NCBI RefSeq assembly: GCF_032854445.1
Contig: NC_088295.1
Span: forward strand, 92,995,805-93,055,804
Length of the DNA: 60,000 nucleotides
Direction: 5' to 3'
DNA from: Liolophura sinensis
Lineage: Eukaryota; Mollusca; Polyplacophora; Chitonida; Chitonidae
Below the pieces are notes generated by a model, which had not been told where the DNA came from, did not search any database, and saw only the letters and a program-made list of their open reading frames with translations. Below, piece after piece: positions 21,647 through 36,600 of the stretch. The position numbers were made by a program, and so were the translations under genes. The number at the start of each line of letters is the position of its first letter. Positions within the stretch are counted from its first letter, which is position 1.

Positions 21647-24600
21647 CTGCAGGGGAGTCGTGTCCCTTGTTAATAAACACATGAACAAGAGTAAGAGACA
21701 TTTCAAACGTATATAAACATTGTAATGTGCCTGCGGGAATAGGTTACTCCTTCGCTGGCCATTTGATTGCCTGGTCAAACAGATGGCTGCTTTTATCAAC
21801 TACTGGTTGATGGATGTGGGAACTGCTCATAGATGGATGTGAGTACCGGTCACATGAAGGTTGATATTGGAACTGGTGATAGATGGATGTGAGTACCGGT
21901 TACATGAAGGTTGATATTGGAACTGCTCATAGATGGATGTGAGTACCGGTTACATAAAGGTTGATACTGGAACTGCTCATAGATGGATGTGAGTACTGGT
22001 TACATAAAGGTTGATATGGGAACTGCTGATAGATGGATGTGAATACCGGTCACATGAAGGTTGATATTGGAACTGCTGATAGATGGATGTGAGTATCGGT
22101 TACATAAAGGTTGATACTGGAACTGCTCATAGATGGATGTGAGTACTGGTTACATAAAGGTTGATATTGGAACTGCTGATAGATGGATGTGAATACCGGT
22201 CACATGAAGGTTGATATTGGAACTGCTGATAGATGGATGTGAGTATCGGTTACATGAAGGTTGATATGGGAACTGCTAATAGATGGATGTGAGTATCGGT
22301 TACATGAAGGTTGATATGGGAACTGCTGATAGATGGATGTGAATACCGGTTACATGAAGGTTGATATTGGAACTGCTGATAGATGGATGTGAATACCGGT
22401 TATATGAAGGCTGATATGGGAACTGCTAATAGATGGATGTGAGTACCGGTTACATGAATGTTGATATTGGAACTGCTGATAGATGGATGTGAGTACCGGT
22501 CACATAAAGGTTGATATGGGAACTGCTGATAGATGGATGTGAGTACTGGTCACATGAAGGTTGATATTGGAACTGCTAATAGATGGATGTGAGTACTGGT
22601 TACATGAAGGTTGATATTGGAACTGCTAATAGATGGATGTGAGTACTGGTTACATGAATGTTGATACTGGAACTACTGAGAGATGGATGTGAGTACTGGT
22701 TACATGAAGATTGATATGGGAACTGCTGATAGATGGATGTGAGTACCGGTTACATGAAGGTTGATATTGGAACTGCTAATAGATGGATGTGAGTACTGGT
22801 TACATGAATGTTGATACTGGAACTACTGAGAGATGGATGTGAGTACTGGTTACATGAAGATTGATATGGGAACTGCTAATAGATGGATGTGAATACCGGT
22901 TACATGAATGTTGATATTGGAACTGCGGATAGATGGATGTGAGTACCGGTTACATGAAGGTTGATATTGGAACTGCTGATAGATGGATGTGAGTACCGGT
23001 TACATAAAGGTTGATACTGGAACTGCTCATAGATGGATGTGAGTACTGGTTACATGAAGGTTGATATGAGAACTGCTGATAGATGGATGTGAATACCGGT
23101 CACATGAAGGTTGATATTGGAACTGCTGATAGATGGATGTGAGTATCGGTTACATAAAGGTTGATACTGGAACTGCTCATAGATGGATGTGAGTACTGGT
23201 TACATAAAGGTTGATATTGGAACTGCTGATAGATGGATGTGAATACCGGTCACATGAAGGTTGATACTGGAACTGCTGATAGATGGATGTGAGTATCGGT
23301 TACATGAAGGTTGATATGGGAACTGCTGATAGATGGATGTGAGTATCGGTTACATGAAGGTTGATATGGGAACTGCTCATAGATGGATGTGAATACCGGT
23401 TACATGAAGGTTGATATTGGAACTGCTGATAGATGGATGTGAATACCGGTTACATGAAGGTTGATATGGGAACTGCTAATAGATGGATGTGAGTATCGGT
23501 TACATGAATGTTGATATTGGAACTGCTGATAGATGGATGTGAGTACCGGTCACATAAAGGTTGATATGGGAACTGCTGATAGATGGATGTGAATACCGGT
23601 CACATGAAGGTTGATATTGGAACTGCTAATAGATGGATGTGAGTACTGGTTACATGAAGGTTGATATTGGAACTGCTAATAGATGGATGTGAGTACTGGT
23701 TACATGAAGATTGATACTGGAACTACTGAGAGATGGATGTGAGTACCGGTTACATGAATGTTGATATTGGAACTGCTGATAGATGGATGTGTATACTGGT
23801 TACAACAAGCAAGATAATGGGACTACTGTTGAGGTGGATGAGAGTAGTGCTTACAACAGGGTGGATGTTGGTAGTACTAGTAAGACGGATGCGAATACTG
23901 GTGGATGTTCGGACTACTTTTAGATGGATGGGAGTACTGATAAGGCCAAGGTGGATACTGGGACTGCTAGTAAGGTGGATGGGAGTACTGATTACACCAA
24001 GGTGGATTTTGAGACTACTGGTAGATGGCAATTCTAGCGAAAAAGGTGGGTGTACTGGTGAAATCAAGGTTGATACTGGAGAAGCTGGACGGGAGAACTG
24101 GTTATACCAAGGTGGAAATTAAAAGTACTGGTGGATATGAGCACTGGTTACACCATCGTGGATACTGAGACTACTGGAAGAAAGATGGGAATGCTGGATA
24201 TACCAAAGTGGATATTGGGGCTATTGGTAAGGTGGCTGGGAGTACTGGTTTCACCACAGTGGATATTGGGACTACTGGTGAAGTGGATGGGAGTACTGAC
24301 TACTTCAAGGTGGGAATTGGGACCACTGGTAGGTAGATGGGAGTGCTGGCTAGAACAAGGTGGATATTGGGACTACTGGTGATGTGGATGAGAGCTGGTT
24401 GCACCAAGGTGGATATTGGGACTACTGGTGAGGTGGATGAGAGATCTGGTTACACCAAGGAGGATATTGGACTACTGGTAAGGTGGATGAGAGAGCTGGT
24501 TACACCAAGGAGGATATTGGGACTACTGATGAGGTGGATGAGAGAGCTGGTTACACCAAGGAGGATATTGGAACTACTGGTGAGGTGGATGAGAGATCTG

Positions 24601-27600
24601 GTTACACCAAGGAGGATATTGGGGCTACTGGTGAGATGGATGAGAGAGCTGGTTACACCAAGGAGGATATTGGACTACTGGTAAGGTGGATGAGAGAGCT
24701 GGTTACACCAAGGTGGATATTAGAACTACTGGTAAGGTGGATGAGAGAGCTGCTTACACCAAGGTGGATATTAGAACTACTGGTAAGGTGGATGAGAGAG
24801 CTGGTTACACCTAGGTGGATATTGGAGCTACTGGTGAGGTGAATGAGAGAGCTGGTTACTCCAAGGAGGATATTGGGATTACTAGTGAGGTGAATGAGAG
24901 AGCTGCTTACACCAAGGTGGATATTAGAACCACTGGTATGGTGGATGAGAGAGCTGGTTACACCAAGGTGGATATTGGAGCTACTGGTGAGGTGAATGGG
25001 AGTAATGTTTTGTACAAAGTGTTTATTGGCACTGTCGGTAAGGTGGATGGGAGGACTACTCGTCAGTGGAGAAAGAAGTTGATACCTGTGAGATGTATGT
25101 CTGTATCACTGCCTATATTGTTTGGCAAGAAAATGTAAGTTTATAAGGCCCATAGTCAGTGTAAGGTAGATGTGGTCACGTTGTCTACTTACGTTGTAAG
25201 TAGACTCACGTCTGGATCAGCCTAGTAAGGAAGTCCTAATACTACTACTATCACTGATGAAACGTGTACAAACGTGTACAAACGTGTACAATATTGAAAA
25301 TGAGGAACATTTTATTTGATTAATGCTTTAGACCTTTCATTGTGTGGAACAGAAGGCCTTACAACAACCTCTGGAAGGTCCTGTTTTTCTTAAGGCGTCT
25401 GTCCGATTTCGTTTTGGTGAAATATTGTTGATTACAGAGTAAAATTCCAATAAAATAAAGAAATAATTGGTTGCAGCTTACCGTTATTAAGTAGAATCGT
25501 TCTTTGGCTCCACACATTGGGTTGCGAGCTGGAGTGGCAGTGGAGGCAGGCGTTGTCTGGGTTAAGTCCCCCGTCAAGTATGCACTGCCCGTTTATGTAA
25601 CATAAGCCTGCGCCTTGCACAAAACCTTAAATGGATATCAGGGGAAAAACGGGTTTACGTAAACAGCTGTGCAAACTAAAGGTATTTCATAAAAGTCATT
25701 TAAGCAATTTCAGGCCTTTTTATGTGGAACTGCAATTAAAAGGGAGCCTCTCACAAATGCGGTCAATTCAAATCCCGCTGAAGCAGATGTCTTGGTCTTT
25801 TAGTTACAATCGGGTCATATTCGGCTTAATTCCTAACTGCACAGGCTTGACTTACATAGCTCTGGACTTTGTGATAATTGTCAGGTTGGTGAATCCATTG
25901 CGCATTTTATGTTCCATTTTAAAAACTTTTTAAACATTCTAAAAAAACTGCCCAGACGGCTGAGCTATATTTTAAACTCCTTTGTGTAGGTATTCCCGAG
26001 CCAAGGATGGACTATGTGTAAAAGTGGGTAAGGGATCCTAAATTCTTTAAGCTTTAGCCAATTTTGTATTAAATGTCATAGATTTTAACATGTCATTCCT
26101 TTTTTTCTAATGCTTGATGGTTTTATCTGCAGGCTGTTCTTTTGTCTGCAGGCTGTTCTTGTCTGCAAGCTGTTCTTGTCTGCAGGCTGTTCTTGTCTGC
26201 AAGCTGTTCTTGTCTGTATGCTGTTCTTGTCTGTATGCTGTTCTTGTCTTCACGCTGTTCTTGTTTGTATGCTGTTCTTGTCGGCATGGTGTTCTTGCCT
26301 GCATGCTGTTCTTGTCTGCTTGCTGTTATTGTCTATACGGTGTTCTTGTCTGCATGTTGTTATTGTCTGTAAGCTGTTCTTGCCTGCACACTGTTGTTGT
26401 CTGTATGCTGTTCTTGCCTGCACGCTGTTGTTGTCTGCAAGCTGTTGTTGTCTGTATGCTGTTGTTGTCTGTATGCTGTTCTTGTCGGCATGGTGTTCCT
26501 GTCTGCATGCTGTTCTTGTCTACATGTTGTTCTTGTCTACATGCTGTTCCTGTCCTCAAGCTGTTCTTGCCCGCACGCTGTTCTTGTCTGTATGGTGTTC
26601 TTGTCTTCAAGCTGTTGTTGTCTGTATGCTGTTCTTGTCTGCATGGTGTTCTTGTCTGCATGGTGTTCTTGTCTGCATGGTGCTCTTGTCTGCATGCTGT
26701 TTCCCTCCTCAAGTTGTTCTTGTCCTCAAGCTGTTCTTGTCTGCACGCTGTTCATGTCTGCAAGCTGTTCTTGTCTGCACGCTGTTCTTGTCTGATGCTG
26801 TTCTTGTCCGCATGCTGTTCTTGTCCGCATGCTGTTCTTGTCTGCATGGTGTTCTTGTCCGCGCGATGTTCTTGTCCGCATGCTGTTCTTGTCTGCATGC
26901 TGTTCTTGTCTGCATGGTTTTCTTGTCTGCATGGTGTTCTTGTCCGCGCGATGTTCTTGTCTGCGTGCTGTTCTTGTCTGCATGCTGTTCTTGTCTGTAT
27001 GATGGTCGTACTCATATGATTGTCTTAGCTGCATGATTCTCTTTTCTGTCTGATGTGGTTATTTGCATGATGTTTTTATCTGCTTGGTGTTTTGTCTGCT
27101 TGATGTTTCTAGCTACGTACATATTTTTTTCTTTGTGTATGGCCCAACTACAAGAATGGGGTACTTCGCGTAAAACAATGATTAATGTGTCATCCTGTCT
27201 AATTTATCTAATTTACATTTAGCTTAGGCATACATCATTCGCTAGAATGGAGCCGTCTTAAAACAAATCATCATCCTCAAATCCCGCTCATGTTGGCTTC
27301 CTCCCCTGTCATATGCGGGAAAGTCTGCCAGCTGTTTATTTTACCATACACTTGAGTGACGTCTTGTCCCAAAACAGCGTCGTTAATTTCAACACACACT
27401 TGAGTGATGACTAGTGTCAAAACAGCGTCGTTAATTTCACCACACACTTGAATGACGTCTAGTTCCAAAACAGCGTCGTTAATTTCACCACACACTTAAA
27501 CGGCACTTAGTGTCAAAGCAGTGTTGTTAATTTCACTACACACTTGAGTGACACCTAATGTCAAAACAGTGTCGTTAATGTCATCAGACTATTGTGAAGG

Positions 27601-30600
27601 CTTTGGGTGGGGTGTTATTAGTTTTATACGACACTTGCGAGACAATGAGACAGTGTCGAGGGGAAATCCGTGTTCTCAATCTCAACAAGACAGGACATTA
27701 AGTGTAACAATGATCTTGATATTATCAGACAACTGTAAGAAAAGCTGTGTGATCCTCTAATCCCCTGACCTCTGGCACATTGTAGGCTAGAGACATATTG
27801 GCACAACTGTTCGTAACATTGTGAGGCAACAGCGAGAGATACAGAGTGACAATCATCTCGTGAATCACTTGACAGAGACAATGAATGACCTGAGTGTTCG
27901 TAATATCAAAATCTTGAGAGTACATAATATAAGCGCGACAAACTTTTGGAATTAATCGACGTGTGACATAACCTCGTCGGGAATTCGCAAGAGACATTGT
28001 GGGACATAATCTAGTCGGCCATTGGCAAAAGACATTGTGGGACATAATCTGGTCAGTCATTTGCAAGAGACATTGTGGGACACAATCTAGTTAGTCATTC
28101 ACAAGAGACATTGTGGGACAAAATCTGGTCAGTCATTGGCAAGAGACATTGTGGGACATAATCTGGTCAATCATTCGCAAGAGACATTGTGGGACACAAT
28201 CTGGTCAATCATTCGCAAGAGACATTGTGGGACACAATCTGGTCAATCATTGGCAAGAGACATTGTGGGACACAATCTGGTCAATCATTCGCAAGAGACA
28301 TTGTGAGAGATAATCTGCTCAGTCATTCGCAAGGGACATTGTGAGAGATAATCTGCTCAGTCATTCGCAAGGGACATTGTGAGAGATAATCTAGTCAGTC
28401 ATTGGCAAGAGACATTATGGGACACAATCTGGTCAGTCATTGGGGAGAGAGATTGTGAGAGATAATCTGCTCAGTCATTCGCAAGAGACATTGTGGGACA
28501 TAATCTGGTCAGTCATTGGCAAGAGACATTGTGGGACATAATCTAGTCGGTCATTGGCAAGAGACATTGTGAGACACAATCTGATCAGTCATTGGCAAGA
28601 GACATTGTGGGGCACAATCTGGTCAGTCATTGACAAGAGACATTGTGGGACACAATCTGGGCAGTCATTCGCAAGGGACATTGTGAGAGATAATCTGGTC
28701 AGTCATTGGCAAGAGACATTGTGGGACACAATCTGGTCAGTCATTGGGGAGAGACATTGTGAGAGATAATCTAGTCAGTCATTGGCAAGAGACATTGTGG
28801 GACACAATCTGGTCAGTCATTGGTAAGAGACATTGTGGGACATAATCTGGTAAGTCATTGGCAAGAGACATTGTGGGACACAATCTGGTCAATCATTCGC
28901 AAGGGACATTGCGAGAGATAATCTGGTCAGTCATTGGCAAAAGACATTGTGGGACACAATCTGGTCAATCATTCGCAGGGGACATTGTGAGAGATAATCT
29001 GGTCAGTCATTGGCAAGAGACATTGTGGGACATAATCTGGCAAGTCATTCGCAAGAGACATTGTGGGACAATCTGGTCAGTCATTGGCAAGAGACATTGT
29101 GGGACACAATCTGGTCAATCATTCGCAAGGGACATTGTGAGAGTTAATATGGTCAGTCATTGGCAAGAGACATTGTGGGGCATAATCTGGTCAGTCATTG
29201 GGGAGAGACATTGTGGGACACAATTTGCTCAGTCAATCATTCGGAAGGGACATTGTGAGAGATAATCTGGTCAGTCATTGGCAAGAGACATTGTGGGACA
29301 ATCTGGTCAGTCATTGGGGAGAGAGATTGTGAGAGATAATCTGCTCAGTCATTCGCAAGAGACATTGTGGGACAATCTGGTCAATCATTCGCAAGGGACA
29401 TTGTGAGAGATAATCTGCTCAGTCATTGGCAAGAGATATTATGGGACACAATCTGGTCAGTCATTGGGGAGAGACATTGTGGGACACAATCTGGGCAGTC
29501 ATTCGCAAGGGACATTGTGAGAGATAATCTGGTCAGTCATTGGCAGGAGACATTGTGGGACATAATCTGGCAAGTCATTCGCAAGGGACATTATGAGAGA
29601 TAATCTGGTCAGTCATTGGCAAGAGACATTGTGGGACAAAATCTGCTCAGTCATTCAAAGCTTTTTCATAGCTTTCTTCGTAAAGTGCAGATACTTATCA
29701 CAATGTCTCAGAGAGTATTTGTAGTGATAGAGAACTCACTTGACGTGAAGTCCAGCTGATTCTCGGCACTTCTGCAGACAGCACACTGGTCCAGTGGGCT
29801 CACGTGTCCGTCCAGGTAACACATATCATTTATGTGGCACATGCCAGCTGCCAGAAAAAACACAGAAGCGATTATGTTCTACAGAAGTCACAGTAAATTG
29901 CAAACACATACCAGCTGAAACAACACACTGGTGAGTACGTGTTACATTTATTTATTTATTTAATTTACGTTAAACGCCGTTCTCAAGAATATTTCACTGA
30001 TAATGGTGGGAGGAAACCCGGCCCGAGGAATTATATGTGTTGCAGGAATCACAGTCCATCACATAGGACATACCAGCTGCCGGTAAACAACGCATAACTT
30101 AGGGGTAGATATGTATTATAGAAGTCACAGTAAAGTGCATGGCACATCCATGTACCTGCTGACAGGAAACATCACAGAATTGACATGTAAATTACAAAGT
30201 ACATATCAACTATGGGAAACAACACATAATTAAACACCTGTTTCTGGTGTCCCGGAAAAGTAGGCCGTACGTATAGAAAACACCGATACGAGTGGAGACA
30301 GATTATAGGTATACATCACCAGACCAGCACAAACGTTTCCACTTACGTCTGACAGACAACTCCAGTGTAGATCTCAGCACGTTACACTCAAGACAGTTTT
30401 TCAGCGGGGGGCCTTGTCCATGTGTATAACACACACCATTCACCTGGCACGCATTTTCTAGGGAAGACAAGATTCATTTTCACAACTCTGCTTCACATTC
30501 AAAGTAAAACTGGCACTCACTCGAACAAGGTAAAACTAATGTTCATTTGTCAAGAACATCACAGAAGCCTCCATGGCTCAGTTGGTTAAGGCGCTAGCGC

Positions 30601-33600
30601 AGCGTAAGGACCCAGGAGTCTCTCACCAAAGCGGTCGCTGTGAGTTCAAGTCCAGCTCATGCTGGCTTTCGTATGTGGGAAGGTCTGTCAGCTACCTGCG
30701 GATGGTCGTAGGTTTGCCCGGTTTCCACCCACCATAATGCTGGCCGCCGTCGTATAAGTGAAATATTCTTGAGTACGGCGTAAAACACCAATCAAGAACA
30801 TCACCCTCGCCGCAGCCTTTGATTAATGATGACTTGATTCAAATTTAGCTCTCCCTGGCTCGCACGTGGCTTTTAGTCAACATTTGAAGATAGCAGGTAT
30901 TTTGGCAGTGTTTCATGTATTCCGTGGTTATTCCCAGCTTCGCCCATCCATGAAACTGAACGCCCTTGTATTTATATCATTTCTAATTTATATAAATGTA
31001 TATAGCGTTTGTACGTTGTCTATAAACTTTGTAATATCGAAATGCTGAAATACCACAACTATTCTTACTAGCACGATGTCAGCGATCTAAGTAGGCATTC
31101 TATCCGAATGCATACAAACTGGCGATTTATCTGATTTGTTTATTTGATTGGTGTTTTACGCCGTACTCAAGAATATTTCACTTATGTGACGGCGGCCAGC
31201 ATTATGGCTGGAGATAACCGGGCGGAGCTTCGGGAAAACCGTAGGTAGTTGGCAGACCGTCCCACGTAAGGCCAGAGAGGAAGACAGCATGAGCTGGACT
31301 TGAACTCACAGCAACTGTGTTGGTGGGAGGCTCGTGGGCCATTGCGCCCTGCTGACGTGCCAATCCCCTCGAAGGCCTCTTAAATTGCGATTAGTGGTAC
31401 AACTTAATGTTCACTACACATGGTCATCATATGTGAACAGTTCTTTGTAGTCTGACATGAATTGACCTAATAATTAAAGGTTCGGTTTTGACGTCATGAG
31501 CGGACATGCTGCCACGCGCGTCATCTAACTTGTAGGTTCTATGAAAAAAAAAATAATAAGAAGTAGCATATACGCTCGTTCAGTAGACCCCAGAGTCTGT
31601 ACTTGCTATCAGACATTTTATCCATAGACTAAAGAACGTTTTCAAAACAAACCTCTGGGGATGAAAATTGTTGCGTTGACAGCACTGTTGCACACAGTGC
31701 AGGAATCTGCGGGGTTCCGTTCACCGTCAGGGTAGCACACGTTGTCTATCAAACAACTTCCCACTGAAAATGTGATCAGTAGTATTACTCAATGAATGGG
31801 AGAATTAGACAGATCATTAGCAAAGGTTGTAGAGTTTTGTAACAGTTTAAATTCAAAAGACATCAGAGAGGACTATGGACACTTGTCAACTGCCATGCTT
31901 TTTACTGCTCTCTCTGCGGGTGTGTCGGTGTGAATATAAACACTAGTCAATCGTTATGACCTCTCATGTTCTCTCTACGGATGCAATAGTATGTATAACA
32001 CTAGCCAATCCCCATGAATTTACAGGCTAGATCTCTACGGATGCAACGGTGTATAAAACACTAGTCAACCGTCATGACCTCTCGTGCTCTCCACGAATGT
32101 ACCAGTAGGTATAACACTAGTCAACCGTTATGCACCTGTATGTATAAGACTAGTAAATCGTCATGACCTTACATACTCTCTGCACGGATGCACCACTATG
32201 TATAACACTACTCAATCGTCATGACCTTACATACTCTATCTACGGATGCATCAATATGTATAACACTACTTAAAGGTCATGATCTTACATGCTCTCTCCA
32301 CGGATGTACCAGGACCGACCCGGACAGCACAGTTAGTAGAGCGTCCGCTTCGGGAGCGGTAGATCCAGGATCAATCTTGGGTCGAGTCACACGTAAGACT
32401 TTAAAAGATGAAGTTGTAACTTTCTCGCTTGGCGTTCAGCATGAAGGGGAAAGTGCAACGACTGGTTGACCCGTATCAGCATAATGGCTCGGGCGGGGCG
32501 GCTTTCTTGCCTTCGGCAGACACACTAGATAAAAGAGCGGTGGAAATCCGTCTGCAACAAGGAGGTACATTACATACACCCCAAGGATTCCTTCGTCGTC
32601 ATATGGCTGAAAAAATGTTAAGCTCGACGCTAACCCCCAAGAACTCACTCACTCACTCACTCACTCACAGGAGCACCGGTATGTATAACACTACTCAGTC
32701 GTCATGAGCTTACATGCTCTCTCTACAGATACGTCAGTATGTATATCACTACTTAATGGTCATGACGTTTAATGTTCACTCCACGGGAGCACGAGTAGGA
32801 ATAACATTACTTAATCGTCATGTACTTATGTGCTCTCTGTCTACGGATGTACCAGTATGTATAACACTACTTAATCGTCATGTACTTATGTGCTCTCTGT
32901 CTGCGGATGTACCAGTATGTATAACACTACTTAATCGTCATGTACTTATGTGCTCTCTGTCTACGGATGTACCAGTATGTATAACACTACTTAATCGTCA
33001 TGTACTTATGTGCTCTCTGTCTACGGATGCACCAGTATGTATAACACTACTTAATCGTCACGAATATACATGCTCTCTCTACGGATGAACATGTATGTAT
33101 AACACTACTTAATCGTCATGAACTTACAGCTCCCTCACGAGAGATACATCGACTTGAATAACACTAATCAATCGTCATAAACTTACACTTTCCTCACAAG
33201 GAATGCGTCGAAATGAGCACCTATCACCTAAAATGACCATTTTAGTAACAATAAGTGATCAACGATGTTCGAGTGGCCTTTCACGTTCGTTGAAAACCAA
33301 TTGCCTGCCAACAAAACATCGCGTGATGCCTGTATATCTATATAACACCGAGGAAGTTCGTAAGTAAAAATCTTACGACAATCATATACATTGCTGATGT
33401 ATCCACAACACCCGTCAGCCGTTTTTCAAACAGTGGATAGCAGATACCTGAGGTCGTGAAGGCTGACTGACTGAAGGTGCTTCTATAAGAAGAACAAGAG
33501 GCCCTGTGAAAAGGGTTAGTTGTACCCTGTAGCACACACTGTTTGTTGATATAGTAAAAACCAGAAAAAAAACAAGATACAAATGTGTGTGGTGTGGGAT

Positions 33601-36600
33601 GTCAAAAGAAAAGAATGTAATGGCTAGAATATACAACTAGAATATAAAACTAGAATATAAAACTAGACGAATTTAAATCCCATGAAGGACGAATTTAATT
33701 TCATTCACTGACTTGATGCTTAAATGTGTTACAGTGTAACTGTTCGTTTTCTTGTAAACATCTGTTACATCTATCACAACTGATTCACATTAGCCAACAG
33801 AAACAGATCCGTGCAGCTACACAATGAATGATCCTGCTACACTTATAGTGATGCTCAAAGTTTTCTTTCAGAATGTCAGTCTGGTGCTGTTTTTATAGTG
33901 ATGATCAATGTCGAGTACTGTATTTATAGTGATGGTCAATGTCTGGTACTGTATTTGCAGTGATGGTCAATGTCTGGTACTGTGTACTTGTAGTGATGGT
34001 CAATGTCGTGTACTGTATTTATAGTGATGGTCAGTGTCTGGTACTGTATTTATAGTGATTGTCAATGTCTGGTACTGTATTTATAGTAATGGTCAATGTC
34101 TGGTACTGTATTTATAGTGATGGCCAATGTTTGGTACTGTATTTGCAGTGATGGTCAATGTCTGGTACTGTATTTATAGTGATGGTCAATGTCTGGTACT
34201 GTATTTATAGTGATGGTCAATGTCTGGTACTGTACTTATAGTGATGGTCAATGTCTGGTACTGTATTTGCAGTGATGGTCAATGTCTGGTACTGTATTTA
34301 TAGTGATGGTCAATGTCTGGTACTGTATTTATAGTGATGGTCAATGTCTGGTACTGTACTTATAGTGATGGTCAATGTTTGGTACTGTATTCAGAGTGAT
34401 GGTCAATGTCTGGTATTGTATTTGCAGTGATGGTCAATGTTTTGTACTGTATTTATAGTGATTGTCAATGTTTTGTACTGTACTTGTAGTGATGATCAAT
34501 GTCTGGTACTGTATTTACAGTGATGGTCAATGTCTGGTACTGTATTTATAGTGATGGTCAATGTTTTGTACTGTATTTATAGTGATTGTCAATGTCTGGT
34601 ACTGTATTTATAGTGATGGTCAATGTTTGGTACTGTATTTATAGTGATGGTCAGTGTCTGGTACTGTATTTATAGTGATGGTCAATGTTTTGTACTGTAT
34701 TTGCAGTGATGGTCAATATTTGGTACTGTATTCATAGTGATGGTCAATGTCTGGTACTGTATTTATAGTGATTGTCAATGTCTGGTACTGTACTTATAGT
34801 GATGGTCAATGTTTGATACTGTATTTATAGTGATGGTCAATGTCTGGTACTGTATTTATAGTGATGGTCAATGTCTGGTACTGTATTTATAGTGATGGTC
34901 AATGTTAGGAACTGTATTTATAGTGATGGTCAATGTCTGGTACTGTATTTATAGTGATGGTCAATGTCTGGTACTGTATTTATAGTGATGGTCAATGTCT
35001 GGTACTGTACTTATAGTGATGGTCAATGACTGGTACTGTACTTATAGTGATGGTCAATGTCTGGTACTGTACTTATAGTGATGGTCAATGTCTGGTACTG
35101 TATTTATAGTGATGGTCAATGTTAGGTACTGTATTTATAGTGATGGTCAATGTCTGGTACTGTACTTATAGTGATGGTCAATGACTGGTACTGTATTTAT
35201 AGTGATGGTCAATGTCTGGTACTGTATTTATAGTGATGGTCAATGTTTGGTACTGTACTTATAGCGATGGTCAATGTCTGGTACTGTATTTATAGTGATG
35301 GTCAATGTTAGGTACTGTATTTATAGTGATGGTCAATGTCTGGTACTGTATTTATAGTGATGGTCAATGACTGGTACTGTATTTATAGTGATGGTCAATG
35401 TCTGGTACTGTATTTATAGTGATGGTCAATGTTTGGTACTGTACTTATAGTGATGGTCAATGTCTGGTACTGTACTTATAGTGATGGTCAATGTTTGGTA
35501 CTGTACTTAAAGTGATGGTCAATGTCTGGTACTGTATTTATAGTGATGGTCAATGTCTGGTACTGTATTTATAGTGATGGTCAATGTCTGGTACTGTATT
35601 TATAGTGATGGTCAATGTCTGGTACTGTATTTATAGTGATGGTCAATGTCTGGTACTGTACTTATAGTGATGATCAATGTCTGGTACTGTATTTATAGTG
35701 ATGGTCAATGTCTGGTACTGTATTTATAGTGATGGTCAATGTTTGGTACTGTATTTATAGTGATGGTCAATGTTTGGTACTGTATTTATAGTGATGGTCA
35801 GTGTCTGGTACTGTACTTATGGTGATGGTCAATGTCTGGTACTGTATTTATAGTGATGATCAGTGTCTGGTACTGTATTTATAGTGATGGTCAATGTCTG
35901 GTACTGTATTTATAGTGATGGTCAGTGTCTAATACTGTATTTGCAGTGATGGTCAATGTCTGGTACTGTATTTACAGTGATGGTCAATGTTTTGTACTGT
36001 ATTTATAGTGATGGTCAATGTTTGGTACTGTATTTATAGTGATGGTCAATGTTTGCTACTGTATTTATAGTGATGGTCAATGTTTGGTACTGTATTTATA
36101 GTGATGGTCAGTGTCTGGTACTGTACTTATGGTGATGGTCAATGTCTGGTACTGTATTTATAGTGATGATCAGTGTCTGGTACTGTATTTATAGTGATGG
36201 TCAATGTCTGGTACTGTATTTATAGTGATGGTCAGTGTCTAATACTGTATTTGCAGTGATGGTCAATGTCTGGTACTGTATTTACAGTGATGGTCAATGT
36301 TTTGTACTGTATTTATAGTGATGGTCAATGTTTGGTACTGTATTTATAGTGATGGTCAATGTTTGGTACTGTATTTATAGTGATGGTCAATGTCTGGTAC
36401 TGTATTTGCAGTGATGGTCAATGTTTTGTACTGTATTTATAATGATGGTCAATGTTTTGTACTGTATTTATAGTGATGGTCAATGTTTGGTACTGTATTT
36501 GCAGTGATGGTCAATGTTTGGTACTGTATTTATAGTGATGGTCAATGTTTGGTACTGTATTTATAGTGATGGTCAATGTCTGGTACTGCATTTATAGTGA

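Noticed and set aside
25631-25933. 100-codon plus-strand frame
   Set aside because: It lies in an intron of the minus-strand gene, lacks a recognisable motif and has no supporting signals.
30563-30650. Possible tRNA gene
   Set aside because: Box A and box B are present, but the sequence is the head of a SINE with the family body, tail and target-site duplication.
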